Assembly (NCBI RefSeq): GCF_018130825.1
Contig: NZ_JAFCJS010000001.1
Coordinates: forward strand, 1,302,001-1,366,000
Direction of reading: 5' to 3'
Length of the DNA: 64,000 nt
Source of the DNA: Bradyrhizobium liaoningense
GTDB lineage: Bacteria; Pseudomonadota; Alphaproteobacteria; Rhizobiales; Xanthobacteraceae
This document shows, piece by piece, positions 19,125-28,862 of this stretch; the first letter of the stretch is position 1, and every line of letters begins with the position of its first letter. The notes beneath the pieces were generated by a model. The model was not told the DNA's origin. It saw nothing but the letters and a program-made list of their open reading frames with translations, and ran no database searches. The position numbers and the translations under genes were made by a program.

Positions 19125-20615
19125 ATGGTCGACAAGCAACGCATCATTCCGCTGATCGTCGCCACTGCTCTCTTCATGGAGAACATGGATTCGACCGTCA
19201 TCGCCACCTCGCTGCCGGCGATTGCGGCCGACATCGGCACCAGCCCCTTGACGCTGAAGCTTGCGATCACCTCCTACCTGCTGTCGCTCGCGGTATTCAT
19301 CCCGGCGAGCGGCTGGACGGCCGACCGCTTCGGGGCGCGGATGGTGTTCGCGATCGCGGTCGGGGTGTTCATGGTCGGCTCGGTCGGTTGCGCGCTGTCG
19401 ACCTCCGTCACCGACTTCGTGTTCGCGCGCATCCTGCAGGGCATGGGCGGGGCAATGATGACGCCGGTCGGGCGCCTCGTGCTGCTGCGCTCGGTCGACA
19501 AGAGCGCGCTGGTCAACGCCATGGCTTGGGTGACGGTCCCTGCCCTGATCGGCCCGGTGATCGGCCCACCGCTCGGCGGTTTCATCACGACCTACGCATC
19601 CTGGCACTGGATCTTCCTGATCAACATCCCGATCGGGCTGCTCGGCATCTTCATGGCGCTGCGCTTCATCGACCCGATCAAGAGCGAGGAACGCGAGCCG
19701 TTCGACCTCTACGGCATGGTGCTGGCGGGCATTGGCCTTGCCGGCATCGCCTTCGGCCTGTCGGTCGCCGGGCTCAACCTCCTGCCCTGGAGCACCGTCG
19801 CCGCGCTGATCGCGGGCGGCGCGATCTCGATGACGCTCTACGTCATTCACGCAAGGCGCACGGGCTCGCCGGTGCTCGATTTCTCGCTCCTGAAGCTGCC
19901 CACGCTGCGCGCGGCCGTGTTCGGCGGTTTCATGTTCCGGCTCGGCATCGGTGCGCTGCCGTTCCTGCTGCCGCTCTTGATGCAGATCGGCTTCGGCCTG
20001 TCGCCGTTCCATTCCGGCCTTGTCACCTTCGCCTCCTCGCTCGGTGCGATGGGCATGAAGACGCTGGCCGCGCGCATCATCCGCACCTTCGGCTTCCGCA
20101 ACCTGATGACGGTGAACGCGATCGTCAGCGCGTTCTTCCTCGCCGTCTGCGCGCTGTTCACGGTGACGACGCCGCTGCTCATCATCATGGTCATCCTGGT
20201 GGTCGGCGGCTTCTTCCGCTCGCTGGAGTTCACCGCGATCAACACGGTCGCCTACGCCGACGTCGAAACCGCGCAGATGAGCCGGGCCACCACGCTCGTC
20301 AGCGTCAACCAGCAGCTCGCGGTCTCCGCCGGCGTCGCCGTCGGCGCGGCCTGCGTGGAAACGACGATGTGGTTCCACCATATCAGCGAGATCGACGCCA
20401 CGGTGTTCGCGCCGGCCTTCGTCGTGGTCGCGTTGACCTCGGCGGCATCGAGCTGGTTCTTCTGGCAGATGCCCGTCGACGCCGGCCACGAGATCTCCGG
20501 TCGCAAGGCGGTCGAGATCGCGAGCCGCAAGGGCGCCGGCAAGGGCGCGGAGAAGGCCGCGGTGAAGGCGGCAACGGAAGACACGCAGGACGTGCGGGAT
20601 CAGCGGCTGGGATAA
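19125..20615 (+). CDS. MFS drug:proton antiporter, DHA2 (EmrB/QacA) type
   Basis: 496 residues with about 14 hydrophobic helices. Motif D1 is LFMENMDSTVIATSLPAIA near residue 17, motif A is GWTADRFGAR, motif C is PALIGPVIGPPLGGFI and FARILQGMGGAMM is present, all as in EmrB-type exporters. The C-terminal tail of about 45 residues is rich in Lys, Ala and Glu and is unusual for the family. Substrate unknown. No EmrA-type adaptor gene is beside it. Confidence 0.9.
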   Translation: MVDKQRIIPLIVATALFMENMDSTVIATSLPAIAADIGTSPLTLKLAITSYLLSLAVFIPASGWTADRFGARMVFAIAVGVFMVGSVGCALSTSVTDFVFARILQGMGGAMMTPVGRLVLLRSVDKSALVNAMAWVTVPALIGPVIGPPLGGFITTYASWHWIFLINIPIGLLGIFMALRFIDPIKSEEREPFDLYGMVLAGIGLAGIAFGLSVAGLNLLPWSTVAALIAGGAISMTLYVIHARRTGSPVLDFSLLKLPTLRAAVFGGFMFRLGIGALPFLLPLLMQIGFGLSPFHSGLVTFASSLGAMGMKTLAARIIRTFGFRNLMTVNAIVSAFFLAVCALFTVTTPLLIIMVILVVGGFFRSLEFTAINTVAYADVETAQMSRATTLVSVNQQLAVSAGVAVGAACVETTMWFHHISEIDATVFAPAFVVVALTSAASSWFFWQMPVDAGHEISGRKAVEIASRKGAGKGAEKAAVKAATEDTQDVRDQRLG

Positions 20616-20729
20616 AGCGCGATGAGGCCGGAGCGACGTCGGTCAGAACCCGACGTCGTAAAATCGTCCTCGATGGACTGAAGGGCACGGGCGACGCCCA
20701 GCCGGCCCAGTCCACTCATGCCCAGGCCT

Positions 20730-20743
20730 TTGACTTAGCTCAA
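20730..20743 (+). promoter_or_regulatory. FixK/FNR-type box upstream of the VIT1-like gene
   Basis: TTGACTTAGCTCAA matches TTGA-N6-TCAA, the half-site arrangement bound by FixK/FNR proteins, and extends to CTTTGA-N6-TCAAAG. If the activator sits 41 bases upstream of the transcription start, transcription would begin near 20777, which would exclude the ATG at 20770 and favour a later start. Confidence 0.55.
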
Positions 20744-20769
20744 AGGGCGACAGCCGGACGTGAGCCTCG

Positions 20770-21471
20770 ATGGCACCTGCAACGGTGATCGAAGACCAGG
20801 CCATGGGCGCTTTATTGGGACCGGATACTCCCCTCGGGGGCGTACTTGATCCGATGGAACGGATCTCGGAGACCTTGTTCGGGCTGATCATGGCCCTCAC
20901 CTTCATTTGCTCCCTCGGTATCGCGACCGGCACCAATATCAACATTCAGACGATGCTGATCGGTGCGCTCGGCTGCAATCTCGCCTGGGGCATTGTCGAC
21001 GGCGGTCTCTATCTGCTGGGGCGCATCAATGAGCGGGGAAACAAGGTTTTGACAGTCCGCGCGATACGGGAGGCGCCGGATCCCGAAGCAGCACGCCGCG
21101 TCATTGCCGAGGCGCTGCCGCCGGAATTGTCGACCATGTTGCCCGTCGAGCAATTGGAATCGATGCGGCAACGATTGCAACAATTGCCGGAACCGGCTCG
21201 CGGTCCAGGGCTGACGAAACACGACTGGACCGGAGCGCTGGGCCTTTGCCTGCTGAGCTTCCTGTCGACCTTCCCGGTGGTCATCCCGTTTGTGTTCGTG
21301 AGCGACGCCAGACTGGCGCTGCGCATTTCCTACGCCGTCGCTATCCTGATGCTGTTCTGTTGCGGTTACGTGTTCGGGATCCGTAGCGGGCTACGGCCTT
21401 TGGCGGCGGGACTTGCCATGGTGGCCCTCGGGAGTACGCTGGTTGGCATCGCGGTCGCTCTTGGAGGATGA
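20770..21471 (+). CDS. Membrane protein, probably VIT1/CCC1-like
   Basis: Up to 233 residues from ATG 20770; ATGs at 20803 and 20854 are in frame and may be the real start (see the FixK-type box). After PMERISETLFGLIMALTFICSLG, which resembles the first helix of VIT1/CCC1 iron/manganese transporters, there are about five helices (two N-terminal, three C-terminal) separated by a soluble segment of about 80 residues with charged helices. Transport activity is inferred from weak similarity. Its stop overlaps the start of the porin gene. Confidence 0.6.
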   Translation: MAPATVIEDQAMGALLGPDTPLGGVLDPMERISETLFGLIMALTFICSLGIATGTNINIQTMLIGALGCNLAWGIVDGGLYLLGRINERGNKVLTVRAIREAPDPEAARRVIAEALPPELSTMLPVEQLESMRQRLQQLPEPARGPGLTKHDWTGALGLCLLSFLSTFPVVIPFVFVSDARLALRISYAVAILMLFCCGYVFGIRSGLRPLAAGLAMVALGSTLVGIAVALGG

Positions 21472-22415
21472 TCGACTTGCGGCGACACGACACATCGTTT
21501 CGGGGTGCAAGCGGGGCCTCGTTTGCCGCATTGGCCGGGTTGTGGCTTGCGCCACTGACCGGCGGTTTGGCGCTGGCTGAATCTCCCGGTCCGGGCGGCG
21601 CGATCGGCCTTGGCAACCGCGGATGGTCGGCGGCCGACACCAACCACGCAACGCCTGGCGACGAGCTCGAATTCAGCGCGCGCGCAGGGCTTGCATCCGA
21701 CTACATCTATCGCGGGACCACGCTTTCCGATCATGGCCCCGCGGCCGGCGCCGCCTTCGAAACAAGATGGGGCCAGCTCTATGCCGGAACCACGGTCGCG
21801 ACCGTCAAGCTGCCGACCCAGCCGGCCGCCGAATTCACCGTTGCCGCCGGCATGCGAAAGCAGATTGCAACGATCGACTTTGATCTTGGCGCGACCTATT
21901 TCGCCTATCCCGGTGAACGACTTCCTGGCGAGACCAACGGCATCAATTATTGGGAGATCGTTGTCCGCGGCGATCGACGCATCGGCGATCAGGTCCGCGT
22001 CGCCGGCGGTTACGCCTATTCTCCTAACGTCTCGAACACCGGCGCCTGGAGCCAATATGTGGCGGGGGGAGTTGGCTTCGACGTGCCGGAACGATTTCTT
22101 CCGCAGAACCTGACCGTGTCGTTCACCACCGCCGCCGGCTATTCCTGGTTTGGCAACCAGACCTTGCAACTCGGCGGCTTCCCGCTGCCTGCCTATCTCA
22201 ACTGGCAAGCGGGCGTGACCTTCACGCACAAGGCGCTCAACCTCGATCTCCGCTACTACGACACCAATCTGTCGAAGGAGAACTGCTTCGTCTTTACGGG
22301 CGATCCAAATGCGCGGCCGGGCGGTCGCGCCAATCCGATCACCAACCCGGACGGCCTGGTCTCGAACTGGTGCGGCGCGACATTCGTTGCCAAGGTCTGG
22401 TTTGCGCTCAACTAG
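21468..22415 (+). CDS. TorF-family putative outer-membrane porin
   Basis: 315 residues. N-terminal signal region with a hydrophobic stretch SFAALAGLWLAPLTGGLALA. EFSARAGLASDYIYRGTTLSDHGPAAGA is the hallmark opening of the TorF/Gcw_chp family, followed by alternating beta-strand segments (WGQLYAGTTVATV, IDFDLGATYFAY, LDLRYYDTNLS). The start ATGA overlaps the stop of the VIT1-like gene, so the two are translated together. It could also be a non-porin beta-barrel; channel activity has not been shown by sequence. Confidence 0.82.
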   Translation: MIDLRRHDTSFRGASGASFAALAGLWLAPLTGGLALAESPGPGGAIGLGNRGWSAADTNHATPGDELEFSARAGLASDYIYRGTTLSDHGPAAGAAFETRWGQLYAGTTVATVKLPTQPAAEFTVAAGMRKQIATIDFDLGATYFAYPGERLPGETNGINYWEIVVRGDRRIGDQVRVAGGYAYSPNVSNTGAWSQYVAGGVGFDVPERFLPQNLTVSFTTAAGYSWFGNQTLQLGGFPLPAYLNWQAGVTFTHKALNLDLRYYDTNLSKENCFVFTGDPNARPGGRANPITNPDGLVSNWCGATFVAKVWFALN

Positions 22416-22438
22416 GCGAAGGGAGTGACTGTCGGATC

Positions 22439-23119
22439 CTAACGGTCGCCCCGAAACCCTGTCGCCAGCACGTAACGCTCGGACGAGTCCTGCCGGCTCG
22501 CGGCGGGCTTGACGTGGCGCACCGTGGCAAAGTCGCGCTTGAGCTGGGCGAGCAGCTCGGCGTCGGCGCCGCTCTGGAATGTCTTGGCCAGGAACGCGCC
22601 GCCGGGCTTGAGCACATCGCAGGCAAACGCCGCGGCGGTCTCGACGAGGCCGACGATGCGGAGCTGGTCGGTCTTGCGGTGGCCGGTGGTGTTGGCGGCC
22701 ATGTCGGACATCACGACGTCGGCGCCGCCGCCCAGCATCGCCGTGAGCTTGCTCGGGGCGTCATTGTCCATGAAATCGAGCTGCGCGAAATCGACGCCGG
22801 GAATCTCCGGCATCTCCAGGAGGTCGATGGCGACGACCTTGCCCTTGCCTTCGACCGAGCCGACGCGCTTGGCGGCGATCTGGCTCCAGCCGCCGGGCGC
22901 TGCGCCAAGGTCGACCACGGCCATGCCTGGCTTCAGAAGCCGAAACTTGTCGTCCATCTCGAGCAGCTTGAACGCGGCGCGCGAGCGATAGCCCGCGGCT
23001 TTGGCTTTCGCGACATAGGGATCGTTGAGCTGCCGCTCCAGCCACAGCTTCGACGACAGCTTGCGCTTGCCGCCGGTCTTGACCTGGACGTGCAAGCGGC
23101 CGGTGGTGTCTTTCGCCAT
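22439..23119 (-). CDS. rlmE: 23S rRNA (uridine-2552-2'-O)-methyltransferase
   Basis: 226 residues from ATG 23117-23119, one base after the ppx/gppA stop codon. RrmJ/FtsJ fold: the SAM loop is [15 protein letters not shown], and the K-D-K-E tetrad is recognisable as the Lys in [12 protein letters not shown], the Asp in DVVMSDMA, the Lys in [10 protein letters not shown] and the C-terminal Glu. A basic N-terminal extension ([19 protein letters not shown]) precedes the domain. Modifies the A-loop of 23S rRNA during late 50S assembly. Confidence 0.95.
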   Translation of the reverse strand: MAKDTTGRLHVQVKTGGKRKLSSKLWLERQLNDPYVAKAKAAGYRSRAAFKLLEMDDKFRLLKPGMAVVDLGAAPGGWSQIAAKRVGSVEGKGKVVAIDLLEMPEIPGVDFAQLDFMDNDAPSKLTAMLGGGADVVMSDMAANTTGHRKTDQLRIVGLVETAAAFACDVLKPGGAFLAKTFQSGADAELLAQLKRDFATVRHVKPAASRQDSSERYVLATGFRGDR

Positions 23120-23120
23120 C

Positions 23121-24194
23121 TCACCAGCTCCTGAGCGCACCGTCCTCGCGCATCATCTCGACCAGCATGCCCTCGCGCAGGCCGCGGTCGGCGACGCGCA
23201 GGCGCGGCAGCGGAAAGGCGTGCCTGATGGCGTCGAGGATCGCGCAGCCCGCCAGCACGAGGTCGGCGCGCTCGACGCTGATGCAGCTGTTGTTCGCGCG
23301 CTCCTCGTAGCTCATGCCGAGCAGCTTGTTGATGGTCGCGGTGATGTCGGCATCGTTCATCCAGATGCTGTCGATGCGGCGGCGGTCGTAGCGCGGCAGA
23401 TTGAGATGGATGCCGGCCAGCGTCGTCACCGTGCCCGACGTGCCGAGCAAATGCATCTCAGTGAGATCGCGGCCATGCTCCTCGGCGAACGGCGCAACGT
23501 GATTTGCGACCTCGCGCTCCATCGCGGCGTAGATCTCCGGCGTCACGTCGCGGCCGCCGAACTGCTCGGCGAGCGTGACCACGCCGAAGGGGATCGACAT
23601 CCAGGCTTTGATGCGCGGCTCCGGATTGCTGGGATCGCGCTCGATCCGCACCAGTTCGGTCGAGCCGCCGCCGATGTCGAACAGGATGGCGCCGCGCCCC
23701 CTCGGGTCGACCAGCGGCGAGCAGCCGAGCACCGCGAGCGAGGCCTCGGTCTCGCGGTCGATCACCTCGAGCTCGATCCCGGTCTCAGCCGCGACGCGGC
23801 TGCGGAACCCCTCCGCGTTCGAAGCCGCGCGGCAGGCTTCGGTCGCGATCAGCCGCAACCGCCGCGCCTTGCGCAGATTGATCTTGTCGCGGCAGATGCT
23901 GAGCGCCGCGATGGCGCGCTCGATCGCGGCCTCGCTGATCGAGCCGGTCGCCGAGACCCCCTCGCCGAGCCGGATGATGCGCGAGAAGGAATCGACCACG
24001 CGAAAGCCGTCCTGGGTCGGACAGGCGATCAGCAGCCTGCAATTGTTGGTGCCGAGGTCCAGCGCCGCATAGACGCCGGTTCCGGCCACTTGCGCGGGGA
24101 CGGCCGGTTCGGTGGCCAACGCCACCGCCGCCATCGACCCCTCCAGCTCACCGTGCAGCCCATGGCCGTCGCGGAGCCGCGTGTGGTCATTCAT
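23121..24194 (-). CDS. Ppx/GppA family exopolyphosphatase / (p)ppGpp phosphatase
   Basis: 357 residues from ATG 24192-24194, preceded by GGAAAG. ASKHA fold: [16 protein letters not shown] is the phosphate-1 loop, [19 protein letters not shown] the phosphate-2 motif and [12 protein letters not shown] the third. At this length it matches the short, two-domain alphaproteobacterial members, which are involved in polyphosphate or pppGpp turnover. The next gene, rlmE, starts after a single base and is certainly co-transcribed. Confidence 0.9.
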   Translation of the reverse strand: MNDHTRLRDGHGLHGELEGSMAAVALATEPAVPAQVAGTGVYAALDLGTNNCRLLIACPTQDGFRVVDSFSRIIRLGEGVSATGSISEAAIERAIAALSICRDKINLRKARRLRLIATEACRAASNAEGFRSRVAAETGIELEVIDRETEASLAVLGCSPLVDPRGRGAILFDIGGGSTELVRIERDPSNPEPRIKAWMSIPFGVVTLAEQFGGRDVTPEIYAAMEREVANHVAPFAEEHGRDLTEMHLLGTSGTVTTLAGIHLNLPRYDRRRIDSIWMNDADITATINKLLGMSYEERANNSCISVERADLVLAGCAILDAIRHAFPLPRLRVADRGLREGMLVEMMREDGALRSW

Positions 24195-24408
24195 ACAAAC
24201 TGTCTTTCCGCGGCCGGTCGGGCCGATCTGGAATTGCTTTTTCGCCTGAAACATTAGCAGCGCGGCAGACCTGCGCAACAACGCATCACATAGGACCATG
24301 CCCATTCGTGCGTTGTCGTGAACGGGGTGGTGGGTTATCTGATGGGGGTCCGGCCCCCCTCCAGGCGCCCGCGAAATCGCGCAATTGCCGGCTTTTCAGG
24401 TCGATTCC

Positions 24409-26781
24409 ATGCAAGAACACACCAAATCGTCCACGCTCGAAAACGCTATTGCACTGCAAAAATATGGCGTCGGGCAGCCCGTCCGCCGCAAGGAGGACGA
24501 CACCCTGGTGCGCGGCAAGGGCCGCTACACCGACGATTTCAACCTGCCCGGCCAGGCCTATGCCGTGGTGGTCCGCTCGACCCATGCCCATGGCGTCATC
24601 CGCGGCATCGGTATCGACGGCGCCAAGGCAATGCCGGGCGTGCTGGGGGTGTGGACCGGCAAGGACCTCGACGCCGCCGGCTATGGCCCCTTCACCTGCG
24701 GCCTGCCGCTGAAGAGCCGCGACGGCTCGCCCCTGCTCCAGACCAACCGCCAGCCGCTGGCGACCGACAAAGTGCGCTTCGTCGGCGATCCCGTCGCCTT
24801 CGTGGTGGCGGAGACGCTGGCCCAGGCGCGCGACGCGGCCGAGGCCGTCGAGCTCGACATCGAGCCGCTGCCTGCGGTGACCGATCCCGAAGAAGCCGCC
24901 CAGCCCGGCGCGCCGCAGCTTTACGACCACATCCCGAACAATGTCGCGCTCGACTACCACTATGGCGACATGGACAAGGTCAATGCGGCCTTTGCCGGCG
25001 CCGCCCACGTCACCAAGATCGACATCGAGAACACCCGCGTCGCCGTGGTCTCGATGGAGCCGCGCGTTGGGCTCGCCTCCTACGACAAGAAGACCGAGCG
25101 CTACACGCTTCAGGTGCCGACGCAGGGCGTCGCCGGCAACCGCGCCAACCTCGCCAAGAACCTGAAGGTGCCGAACGAGAAGGTGCGCATCCTCACCGCC
25201 AATGTCGGCGGCTCCTTCGGCATGAAGAACATCAACTATCCCGAATACATGTGCATCCTGTACGCGGCGAGGGCACTGGGACGCCCGGTGAAGTGGCTCG
25301 ACGAGCGCTCCACCAGCTTCCTCTCCGACAGCCACGGCCGCGCGCAGAAGATCCATGCCGAGCTGGCGCTCGATGCCGAGGGGCACTTTCTTGCAGCGAA
25401 GCTTTCGGGCTACGGCAATCTCGGCGCCTACATCACCGGCGTCGCGCCGGGACCGCTCTCGCTCAACACCGGCAAGAATTTCTCCAGCGTCTACCGCACG
25501 CCGCTGATGGGCGTCGACATCAAGACGGTGCTGACCAACACCACGCTGATGGGCGCCTATCGCGGCGCTGGCCGGCCCGAGGCGAACTATTACATGGAGC
25601 GGCTGATCGACCGCGCCGCCGACGAGATGGGCATCAATCGCCTGACCTTGCGCAAGCGCAACTTCATCAAGCCGAACCAGATCCCGTTCGCGGCGTCCTC
25701 CGGCGTCACCTATGACAGCGGCGACTTCCAGGCGGTGTTCAACAAGGCGCTCGACATCTCCGACCACGAGAACTTCGCCAAGCGCAAGAAGGAGAGCAAG
25801 AAGACCGGCAAGCTGCGCGGCATCGCCGTCGGCTCCTATCTCGAGGTCACCGCGCCGCCGAGCCCCGAGCTCGGCAAGATCGTGTTCGATGCTGACGGCA
25901 CCGTGCAGCTCATCACCGGCACGCTCGATTACGGCCAGGGCCATGCCACGCCGTTCGCGCAGGTGCTGTGCGAGCAGCTGGGCGTGCCCTTCGAGAGCGT
26001 GAAGCTCGTGCAGGGCGACAGCGACATCGTCCACACCGGCAACGGCACCGGCGGCTCGCGCTCGATCACCGCGAGCGGCCAGGCCATCGTGGGGGCCGCC
26101 AAGCTCGTCATCGAAAAAGGCAAGCGCGCGGCCGCGCACATGCTGGAAGCGTCCGAAGCCGACATCGAGTTCGCCGATGGCAGCTTCACCATCGCCGGTA
26201 CCGACCGCAGCATCGACATCATGGAGCTCGCCAAGAAGCTGCATGACGGCAAGGTGCCGGACGGCGTGCCTGACTCGCTCGATGTCGACCACACCAGCGA
26301 TCCGGTCGCCTCCGCGTTCCCGAACGGCTGCCATGTCGCCGAGGTCGAGATCGACCCGGAGACCGGCGTGGTCCAGATCGTGCGCTACAGCGCGGTGAAC
26401 GATTTCGGCACGGTGATCAATCCGCTGCTGGTCGCAGGCCAGCTCCATGGCGGCGTGGTCCAGGGCATCGGCCAGGCGCTGATGGAGCATGTCCGCTACG
26501 ACGAGAGCGGCCAGCCGATCACAGGCTCGCTGATGGACTACGCCCTGCCCCGCGCCGAGGACGTGCCGTTCATGACGGTCGGCGACCATGCGGTGCCCGC
26601 CACGACCAACCCGCTCGGCAGCAAGGGCTGCGGCGAAGCCGGTTGCGCCGGCAGCCTCTCGACCGTGGTGAACGCCGTGCTCGACGCGCTGTCGGACTAC
26701 GGCATCAAGCATATCGACATGCCGCTGACCCCGGAACGGGTTTGGCGCGCGATCCAGGACGCGAAGGGCAAGGCGGTGTAA
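24409..26781 (+). CDS. Xanthine-dehydrogenase-family molybdopterin-binding large subunit (CoxL-like)
   Basis: 790 residues from ATG 24409; a TTG eight codons upstream is possible. The N-terminal Ald_Xan_dh_C domain reads GQPVRRKEDDTLVRGKGRYTDDF, then the molybdopterin cofactor domains. The active-site loop at 383 reads AYRGAGRPEANY, not the AYxCSFR of true form I CO dehydrogenase. The catalytic Glu743 in GCGEAG is present. It therefore belongs with form II or aldehyde/purine hydroxylases of unknown substrate. The usual FAD (CoxM) and 2Fe-2S (CoxS) genes are not adjacent on either side, which is odd. Confidence 0.88.
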   Translation: MQEHTKSSTLENAIALQKYGVGQPVRRKEDDTLVRGKGRYTDDFNLPGQAYAVVVRSTHAHGVIRGIGIDGAKAMPGVLGVWTGKDLDAAGYGPFTCGLPLKSRDGSPLLQTNRQPLATDKVRFVGDPVAFVVAETLAQARDAAEAVELDIEPLPAVTDPEEAAQPGAPQLYDHIPNNVALDYHYGDMDKVNAAFAGAAHVTKIDIENTRVAVVSMEPRVGLASYDKKTERYTLQVPTQGVAGNRANLAKNLKVPNEKVRILTANVGGSFGMKNINYPEYMCILYAARALGRPVKWLDERSTSFLSDSHGRAQKIHAELALDAEGHFLAAKLSGYGNLGAYITGVAPGPLSLNTGKNFSSVYRTPLMGVDIKTVLTNTTLMGAYRGAGRPEANYYMERLIDRAADEMGINRLTLRKRNFIKPNQIPFAASSGVTYDSGDFQAVFNKALDISDHENFAKRKKESKKTGKLRGIAVGSYLEVTAPPSPELGKIVFDADGTVQLITGTLDYGQGHATPFAQVLCEQLGVPFESVKLVQGDSDIVHTGNGTGGSRSITASGQAIVGAAKLVIEKGKRAAAHMLEASEADIEFADGSFTIAGTDRSIDIMELAKKLHDGKVPDGVPDSLDVDHTSDPVASAFPNGCHVAEVEIDPETGVVQIVRYSAVNDFGTVINPLLVAGQLHGGVVQGIGQALMEHVRYDESGQPITGSLMDYALPRAEDVPFMTVGDHAVPATTNPLGSKGCGEAGCAGSLSTVVNAVLDALSDYGIKHIDMPLTPERVWRAIQDAKGKAV

Positions 26782-26826
26782 GGGCAGAATCTTCCCGTCC
26801 GACATGACACCATTGGCAGTGGCGGC

Positions 26827-27684
26827 ATGCTGCGACGACTGAAGATCATCTTCCATTACTTCCGCGCCGACGCCGCCATGCGGCGCGATCAGTTCGATCG
26901 CGCTGCGGAACGGCTGAGCAAGGTCCTGGAGCTCGACCCTGCCAACCCCGCCGCCTATCATGACCGGGGCGTGGCGCAGCAGGGACTAGGCGACTACCGC
27001 GGGTCGATCGCCGACTTCGACAGATCCATAGCCATCGCCCCGCGCATGGCGAACGCCTATAGCAGCCGTGGAGTTTCCTGGAAGTTTCTGGGAAATTTCG
27101 ATCGCGTCATTTCGGATCAGCTCGCAGCCATCGCGCTGTCCCCGCGTCTTGCAAACGCCCATACCGAGCTCGGGGCGGCCTATTTCTGCAAACTTGATTT
27201 CGACAGCGCCGTCCGTAGCCTGACGACGGCGATCGATCTGGCGCCCAAAGACCCCAACTGCCTCAAGCAGCGCGGCCTGGCTCACTTCTGCCGCGGAGAT
27301 TTCAGGGCTGCGATCCCGGACCTACAACGCGCCTTTGAGATCGCGAACGACACCTACGCCCTGTTGTTCCTGCATCTTGCGCGCGCCAGGGCGAGCGAGG
27401 ATGCGGCAGCGGCGCTGGAGATGGACGCAGCCAAGGTCAGAATCTGGCATTGGCCATCCGCCGTAGTCGGCCTTTACCTGGGGCGGCTCTCCGCCGACGC
27501 GACGATCGCAGCCGCGAGCACGCCGGACGATGCCGGCGAAGCACAATTCTATCTGGGGCAGTGGCACCTGTTCCGCGGAGAGCGCGCGGAGGCAAGGAAG
27601 GCGTTGCAGGCGGCCGCCGAGGCCTGCCCGCCGTGGTTCAGCGAACATGTCGCCGCCATCGCGGAGTTGCAGCGGCTGGGGTGA
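26827..27684 (+). CDS. Tetratricopeptide-repeat protein
   Basis: 285 residues. At least four TPR units between about residues 15 and 165 (AERLSKVLELDPANPAAY, SIADFDRSIAIAPRMANAY, VISDQLAAIALSPRLANAH, AVRSLTTAIDLAPKDPNC), then a helical C-terminal part with another TPR-like ending. No signal peptide. A protein-protein interaction scaffold. It is 45 bases after the CoxL-like gene, so possibly in one transcript, but no functional link is evident. Confidence 0.85.
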   Translation: MLRRLKIIFHYFRADAAMRRDQFDRAAERLSKVLELDPANPAAYHDRGVAQQGLGDYRGSIADFDRSIAIAPRMANAYSSRGVSWKFLGNFDRVISDQLAAIALSPRLANAHTELGAAYFCKLDFDSAVRSLTTAIDLAPKDPNCLKQRGLAHFCRGDFRAAIPDLQRAFEIANDTYALLFLHLARARASEDAAAALEMDAAKVRIWHWPSAVVGLYLGRLSADATIAAASTPDDAGEAQFYLGQWHLFRGERAEARKALQAAAEACPPWFSEHVAAIAELQRLG

Positions 27685-27722
27685 GCGGCCTCGCTACGTT
27701 GTCGCATCCGAACCCACAACTG

Positions 27723-27832
27723 TCGTCGCCCGGCTTGACCGGGCGACCCAGTATTTCAGAGACGGCGCGGCTGAGATCGATTGGCCGCGGCGTACTGGAT
27801 GCCCCGGTCAAGCCGGGGCATCACAGCGTCTG
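27723..27832. repeat. Palindromic repeat, GCCCCGGcttgaCCGGGGC family, copy 1
   Basis: A CCCGG-cttga-CCGGG hairpin at 27730 and GCCCCGG-tcaag-CCGGGGC at about 27801-27819 form the ends of a larger inverted repeat. The 39 bases at 27783-27821 recur exactly, reverse-complemented, at 45282-45320. Confidence 0.82.
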
Positions 27833-27848
27833 AATATGATCAAGTCGT

Positions 27849-27946
27849 TCCGGGGCGATGCGAAGCATCGAACTACGGTGCGCACTTTGCGCACCTGAGA
27901 ACCTCGAGATTCCGGGTTCGGTCCTGCGGACCGCCCCGGAATGACA
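27849..27946. repeat. Degenerate copy of the CATTCCGGGGCGC family
   Basis: GTTCCGGGGCGATGCGAAGCAT at one end and ACCGCCCCGGAATGAC (27931-27946) at the other, with inner GAGATTCCGGGTTCGG. The outer arms are less perfect than those at 18892. Together with the previous repeat it fills the 272-base gap before the hotdog gene. Confidence 0.7.
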
Positions 27947-27956
27947 GCGCGAAACG

Positions 27957-28757
27957 CTACGCCGCCGCCTGCTCGCGCGGCTGGTAGATCGCGGTGTGCT
28001 GGCAGTGGGCTATCGGCGTTTTGCCGTTGGCGACGACGAGCGCGTCGAGTTCGACGAAGCGGTGACCCTTCTTCTCGTAGTTTGCAGTGACCTTTGCGCG
28101 CGCGGTGATCTCGTCGCCGGCGCGCGCGGCTGACAGCAGCTGCATACGGCTGCCGACGTGGATCCATGGCCCCAGGATCGTGTTGTCGACGAGGATGCGG
28201 TTCATGACCCGCTGGATCAGGCCGGGATGGCCGAGCCCCTCGCGCGCGAAAACCGGATCGGTCTCCCTGACGTCAGCGAGATAATCGGCGGCGTCCTGCC
28301 CGGCCCAGCGGCGCGGCGTTGTGCCGAGCCATTTGCCTGTTTCGAACGTCGCGGGACTGACCGGCTTGCGCTCGGCGATCGCGGGGACTTCGACATAGTC
28401 ACTCAGCGATACCGCTGGCACAACCGCGGGCAACACGGCCGTCCCGGTGGCGCAGAGTTCAGTGCGGCTGAAGACCTCGATCGTCAGCAGGCCATTGTGC
28501 TCGGTGGCGTCGACATCGGCAGCCTCGCCGTCATAAACCGGCTTGATGAAGCGCGCCTCGACCAGGCCGCGGCTGAGGAAATCGTGGCCCCAGCGTGCGA
28601 TCGGCACGTGCATCATGTAGGCGAAGACATCGACGCCGGGCACCAGCCCGCCCTCGAAGCCGAAGCGGCGCGCCACCGTGTCGTCATGCATCCTGTTTTC
28701 GGACTGTTTTGCGGTGTTGTAGGCCTCGACGCGGTAGGTTTCGAGCCGGTTCGGCAT
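27957..28757 (-). CDS. Double-hotdog protein, MaoC/thioesterase-like
   Basis: 266 residues. RRFGFEGGLVPGVDVFAYMMHVPIARWG in the N-terminal half is close to the MaoC hydratase core (GxxxPGxxxxAxM). A second hotdog-like half begins near IHVGSRMQLLSAARAGDEITARAKVTANYEKKGHRFVELDALVVANG, which is typical of MaoC C-terminal halves. The usual catalytic Asp-His pair is not clear, so hydratase activity is uncertain. Acyl-CoA binding is a reasonable guess. Confidence 0.65.
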   Translation of the reverse strand: MPNRLETYRVEAYNTAKQSENRMHDDTVARRFGFEGGLVPGVDVFAYMMHVPIARWGHDFLSRGLVEARFIKPVYDGEAADVDATEHNGLLTIEVFSRTELCATGTAVLPAVVPAVSLSDYVEVPAIAERKPVSPATFETGKWLGTTPRRWAGQDAADYLADVRETDPVFAREGLGHPGLIQRVMNRILVDNTILGPWIHVGSRMQLLSAARAGDEITARAKVTANYEKKGHRFVELDALVVANGKTPIAHCQHTAIYQPREQAAA

Positions 28758-28862
28758 GCTGGGCCTTCCCTGTTTTTGTTATTTCAGGCCCGATCGTAGG
28801 GACCGGGGAACAGCGGTCAATCCCCTCGCCTTTGCGGCCCGAATGGGGTACCACGCGGCGGA

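Noticed and set aside
24409..26781. Carbon monoxide dehydrogenase large subunit
   Set aside because: The AYxCSFR active-site loop of form I enzymes is missing and coxM/coxS are absent.
24286..26961. 891-codon minus frame opposite the CoxL-like gene
   Set aside because: A typical antisense open frame of high-GC DNA. No recognisable domain, and the plus frame has clear family motifs.
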